A stretch of 7,914 nucleotides of DNA from Candidatus Bathyarchaeota archaeon (GTDB taxonomy: Archaea; Thermoproteota; Bathyarchaeia; TCS64), in the NCBI GenBank assembly GCA_030670015.1, contig DAOVCM010000030.1, forward strand, positions 1 through 7,914. The letters are read 5' to 3'. The translations under genes were made by a program, and so were the position numbers. Each line of letters begins with the position of its first letter. The first letter of the stretch is position 1. The notes under the pieces are model-generated. The model was not told the DNA's origin. It was given only the letters and a program-made list of their open reading frames with translations, and did no database searches. This document shows positions 5,246-7,914 of this stretch, piece after piece.

Positions 5246-5822
5246 GCTGCTGTTCGAGAAGATCTGCAACGATCTTGTGGAGTTAAAGGACACTTCCGAG
5301 ATGATGATGGACCTCGCCTACTCCGCTCTCCTAATGAACAGCAGAACACTCGCAGAGGAGGTGCTGCTGCTTGAGGATAAGGTGGACAAGTTACACACGG
5401 AGTTCGAGCTCCTCGTCCTCTCAGGTCGTGGTGAGCCAAAAGAAGCGAGGGGGCTCCTCGGCCTCATCAGGATGGGGGTTGTGACAGAGAGGATAGCCGA
5501 CGCAGCTGCTGAGATAGCCGAGGTGGTCATCCGGAGTGGTGAGCCTCACCCCGTGTTGAAGATGGTCATCGAAGACGCCGAGGAGACGGTGGAGCGGGTT
5601 GTCATATCGGAAAAGTCGCCCATCGTCGGGAAGACCCTAAGGGAGGCTAGGATCGCTGAGGAGACGGGGATGTGGGTCCTCGTGATCAGGCGGAGGGACC
5701 GGTGGATACGCCCCCGACCTTCCATGGTGATCCAGGTCGGTGATGTAATCATTGCCTCGGGCTACTCCGAGGGTGAAGAGGACTTTATCAAGCTCGTCAG
5801 AGGAGAAACATCACAAACATAG
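5232..5822 (+). CDS. PhoU-like/RCK_C (TrkA_C) two-domain protein, second of a tandem pair
   Basis: A 196-residue paralogue of the preceding protein, with the same PhoU-like helical part (ELKDTSEMMMDLAYSALLMN, then LAEEVLLLEDKVDKL) and an RCK_C domain at about 105-190 (KSPIVGKTLREARIAEETG, VLVIRRRDRWIRP, VGDVIIASG). The second copy keeps the canonical GD of RCK_C, whereas the first has PED there. Both presumably arose by duplication and may form a heterodimer regulating an ion or anion transporter. The start is uncertain: TTG at 5232 overlaps the upstream stop by 14 bases and has GGGGGAG about 10 bases before it, but GGAGG at 5237-5241 is ideally spaced for a CTG at 5247. The first in-frame ATG (in MMMD) would cut the first helix. 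Overlap implies translational coupling. Confidence 0.85.
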   Translation: MTEDRLLFEKICNDLVELKDTSEMMMDLAYSALLMNSRTLAEEVLLLEDKVDKLHTEFELLVLSGRGEPKEARGLLGLIRMGVVTERIADAAAEIAEVVIRSGEPHPVLKMVIEDAEETVERVVISEKSPIVGKTLREARIAEETGMWVLVIRRRDRWIRPRPSMVIQVGDVIIASGYSEGEEDFIKLVRGETSQT

Positions 5823-5828
5823 AAAAAA
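5823..5828 (-). terminator. T6 run, terminator of the infB-rps6e operon
   Basis: Six A on the plus strand give a T6 tract on the minus strand, about 60 bases beyond the rps6e stop codon and immediately after the end of the convergent PhoU/RCK_C gene. The convergent spacer (5823-5887) shows no other feature. Confidence 0.4.
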
Positions 5829-5887
5829 CATCATCAAACATGTGGCTGAGATGTAGGGTAAGAGACCATGAAGACGTAATTTAAATG

Positions 5888-6301
5888 CTATCTATCCTCT
5901 TCATCAGTCTCTTCTTTCTGGGACTCTTGCTCCTTTGTTTTCGACTTTTTCCGTACCTTGGGTTTCTCAACGATCTTGAAGTTGAGGAAGGTGGTGTCAG
6001 TGGAGACCATGTTCCCCCGGATTGTGACACGCTTCCTTTCGCCCCGTTTCTTAGGCTTAAACCCGACGCCTCCGCTCAGGATGATTCGAGCCTTAACGCC
6101 ACCGTGGACATCAGGACGCATTGGTATCCCATCCCTATCAGTGCCACCTGTGAGCTGGATCCTGTGGCCCGGGAGATTAGCTATCACCCCGTCCATGGTT
6201 TCACCTATCCGCCTTCCTAAGAGAGGGGACATCTGGGTGTCCTCTATCTCTACCTTCTGGCTCTTCCCCGTCTCGGGGTCTGAGATTATAAGTACCGGCA
6301 T
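5888..6301 (-). CDS. rps6e: Small-subunit ribosomal protein eS6 (S6e)
   Basis: A 137-residue protein of the 30S subunit. Family features: VLIISDPETGKSQKVE at the N-terminus, LLGRRIGETMDG (about 30-41), LTGGTDRDGIPMRPDVHGG (about 53-71), GGVGFKPKKRGERKR (about 80-94) and a VTIRGN motif. The last 25 or so residues are a lysine/glutamate-rich, probably disordered tail. The ATG at 6299-6301 is chosen because AGGTGA (complement 6307-6312) is 5 bases upstream and the encoded MPVLIISDP fits the family; a GTG at 6308-6310 in the same frame would put the start inside that binding site. Only 9 bases separate it from the infB stop, so the two form one transcription unit. Confidence 0.95.
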   Translation of the reverse strand: MPVLIISDPETGKSQKVEIEDTQMSPLLGRRIGETMDGVIANLPGHRIQLTGGTDRDGIPMRPDVHGGVKARIILSGGVGFKPKKRGERKRVTIRGNMVSTDTTFLNFKIVEKPKVRKKSKTKEQESQKEETDEEDR

Positions 6302-6306
6302 CAAGT

Positions 6307-6312
6307 TCACCT
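6307..6312 (-). promoter_or_regulatory. Ribosome binding site of rps6e overlapping the infB stop
   Basis: AGGTGA on the minus strand overlaps the TAG stop of infB (6311-6313) and lies 5 bases before the rps6e ATG; it decides between the ATG at 6299-6301 and the upstream GTG. Confidence 0.6.
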
Positions 6313-7914
6313 ATATTGCCCAGAGTATGTCCTTCTTCCGTTTGATCTCAACGAGTTCCTGAAGCACCTCGACTGCGCCCGCTGTCATGCGCTGGGAGTA
6401 TTTCTCCCTCAGCAGCTTGGCGTGTTTCTCAGGAACGTCTACGAAGAGGATGTCTCTCTCTTTTATATGTCTACCTACAATGGGCCTTGGCATAGAGATG
6501 GCCACCTCCTTATCCTCTTCGGCACTCTGGATAGGTTCACCTGAGTCCTGTATCTGGGTGATACGCCCTACACGCGTACTCTCCAGATTGATCATGTAAA
6601 CTTTGGAGGCTATACTCCCGCTCAACACCCGGACGCCGAAGATGGCAGGTTTCGCCCTGCGGAAGACGAAGCCCTCCATCACCTCGATCTTCCCCGGTTT
6701 GATCAAGGCGTCGAACTCCTTCCGGGCTTTGGCCTCCCTCTCGGCCTCCATCCACTTAACATATTCATCCATCAAGTTGTATATGATGTCGTTCCTGAAG
6801 ATGGGGATACGCTGGTCTAGGGCTTCCCTCTCTGCGTCAGGTAGCGGTTTCACGTTGAAGGCGAGGATGGCGCCATAGAGTGGCTCCTCATACTTGACAG
6901 AGAGAGCCTCCATCACCTCCCTCCTAGAGATATTTCCGATGTCAGCGAGTCTGATGGGAATGTTCCGGGTCCTGAGGCTTTCGGTGAGAGCCTCTAGGGA
7001 CCCTAAGGTGTCAGTCTTGAGAATAACACCGACTTTATCAGTTGATATCCGCAGCCTCTCTAGCTCAGTTGAGACCTCGTCTAAGGCACGCTCTAGGGTC
7101 ATCTCACCTCCGACCGCTATAAGAGGGGAGCCGGGGATGGCGTCTTCTAGGTTAGGAGCCGTAATCTTGACGCCTGCTGCAGCTGGAGCCTCGTTTATTA
7201 CGTTGAACCGTTTCCGGGGGTCCCTGATCTCGTCAAGTGGCTGAGGTAGAAGTATAGCTCGGATGCCGGTTGTGATAAGGCCATCCTTTCCTCCAATTAC
7301 AATTATATCCTGGCTATTGAGGACACCCTCATAGATGATAGCGTTTATTGTCGTGCCGAGACCGACCTCCTCTTTCACCTCTAGTACGGTGCCAAGAGCC
7401 GGCCCCTCTGTGACCTCAAGCTTCTCTGTCAAATACTGTTGTGTAAGACCAATGAGGACGGCGAGGAGCTCGCCTATTCCCTCCCCAGTCTTGGCGCTCA
7501 CAGGGACAATCGCAATGTTTCGGGTGAAATCACGCACCCTATCAAAGCGCTCCGAGTGGAAGCCCTCCCTTGAGAGGGTACCCATCATGTTGTAGAGACG
7601 CCCATCTAGGTCTTCCTTGACGAAGGGCCCCTGCTTCGTATAGGAAGCCATGAATGACGCATCTGGCGTGCTCTTCCAGCCGTCAACGCGGTCGATCTTG
7701 TTGGCGGCTATGATGAAGGGCGTCTTTCTCGTTCTAAGGATCTCAAGGGACTCGTAAGTCTGGTTCTCGAAACCGTGCATCACGTCCACGACGAGGATGG
7801 CGACATCAGCGACTGAACCGCCCCGTCTGCGTAGGTTGGCGAAGGCCTCATGGCCTGGAGTGTCAATGACGAGGAGCCCAGGGATCTTTACAGTGGCTTC
7901 GAAGTTTTTTATGA
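6311..7914 (-). CDS. infB: Translation initiation factor aIF5B (archaeal IF2), partial (N-terminus off the right edge)
   Basis: Ribosome-dependent GTPase that promotes subunit joining and initiator tRNA placement. 533 residues are visible, with the frame open to the window edge; the family is about 600 residues, so 60-70 residues including the P-loop and switch I are missing. Visible: DTPGHEAF (17-24 of the visible part), AANKIDR with NKID encoded at complement 7691-7702, PVSAKTGEGI (G5), then domain II (GLGTTINAIIYEG), the alpha/beta domain III (KVGVILKTDTLGSLEAL) and domain IV with PGKIEVMEGFVFRR and GRHIKERDILFVDVPE, ending in KRKKDILWAI. The methionine in VDVMHGFEN is internal, not a start. 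It leads directly into rps6e. Confidence 0.97.
   Translation of the reverse strand, partial: IKNFEATVKIPGLLVIDTPGHEAFANLRRRGGSVADVAILVVDVMHGFENQTYESLEILRTRKTPFIIAANKIDRVDGWKSTPDASFMASYTKQGPFVKEDLDGRLYNMMGTLSREGFHSERFDRVRDFTRNIAIVPVSAKTGEGIGELLAVLIGLTQQYLTEKLEVTEGPALGTVLEVKEEVGLGTTINAIIYEGVLNSQDIIVIGGKDGLITTGIRAILLPQPLDEIRDPRKRFNVINEAPAAAGVKITAPNLEDAIPGSPLIAVGGEMTLERALDEVSTELERLRISTDKVGVILKTDTLGSLEALTESLRTRNIPIRLADIGNISRREVMEALSVKYEEPLYGAILAFNVKPLPDAEREALDQRIPIFRNDIIYNLMDEYVKWMEAEREAKARKEFDALIKPGKIEVMEGFVFRRAKPAIFGVRVLSGSIASKVYMINLESTRVGRITQIQDSGEPIQSAEEDKEVAISMPRPIVGRHIKERDILFVDVPEKHAKLLREKYSQRMTAGAVEVLQELVEIKRKKDILWAI

Noticed and set aside
1..7914. CRISPR arrays, insertion sequences, tRNA or rRNA genes
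   Set aside because: No regularly spaced direct repeats, transposase, terminal inverted repeats or tRNA/rRNA signatures were found by reading both strands.

Overview
This window comes from an archaeon. It carries parts of aIF2-gamma (translation initiation factor 2 gamma) and aIF5B (archaeal infB), plus ribosomal protein eS6, none of which occur in this form in bacteria. The promoters look archaeal (TATA-type) and ribosome binding sites resemble GGAGGT/AGGTGA. I cannot fix the lineage from sequence alone; base composition is moderate and nothing in the window names an order.

Layout. (1) About 1-1149, minus strand: eif2g, running off the left edge and lacking roughly the last 30 codons. Its reading frame has no ATG, GTG or TTG before the P-loop, and the best start is an ATC codon. 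(2) About 1150-1774: a non-coding or weakly coding stretch of about 600 bases, more AT-rich than the genes. It holds the eif2g promoter, a segment with several inverted repeats (1331-1510), a T-rich minus-strand terminator, two mutually antisense mini-ORFs with strong ribosome binding sites, and the promoter of the next operon. (3) 1775-4527, plus strand: a tight operon of a ribbon-helix-helix regulator, ATP sulfurylase (sat) and an alkaline-phosphatase-superfamily hydrolase. (4) 4637-5822, plus strand: two tandem paralogues that each join a PhoU-like helical domain to an RCK_C (TrkA_C) ligand-binding domain. (5) 5823-7914, minus strand: rps6e preceded by infB, which runs off the right edge and lacks its first 60-70 codons, including the P-loop.

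How it fits together. infB, rps6e and eif2g lie in the same order and orientation on the minus strand, but about 4.7 kb of oppositely oriented sulfate/regulatory genes sits between rps6e and eif2g. The simplest reading is that a conserved translation-factor cluster has been split. The plus-strand block looks like a small sulfate-activation module: Sat makes adenylylsulfate (APS) and pyrophosphate, the metal-dependent hydrolase could act on a phosphate, sulfate or nucleotide ester, the RHH protein could regulate the operon, and the PhoU/RCK_C pair could control a transporter encoded elsewhere. No transporter, APS kinase or APS reductase is visible in the window.
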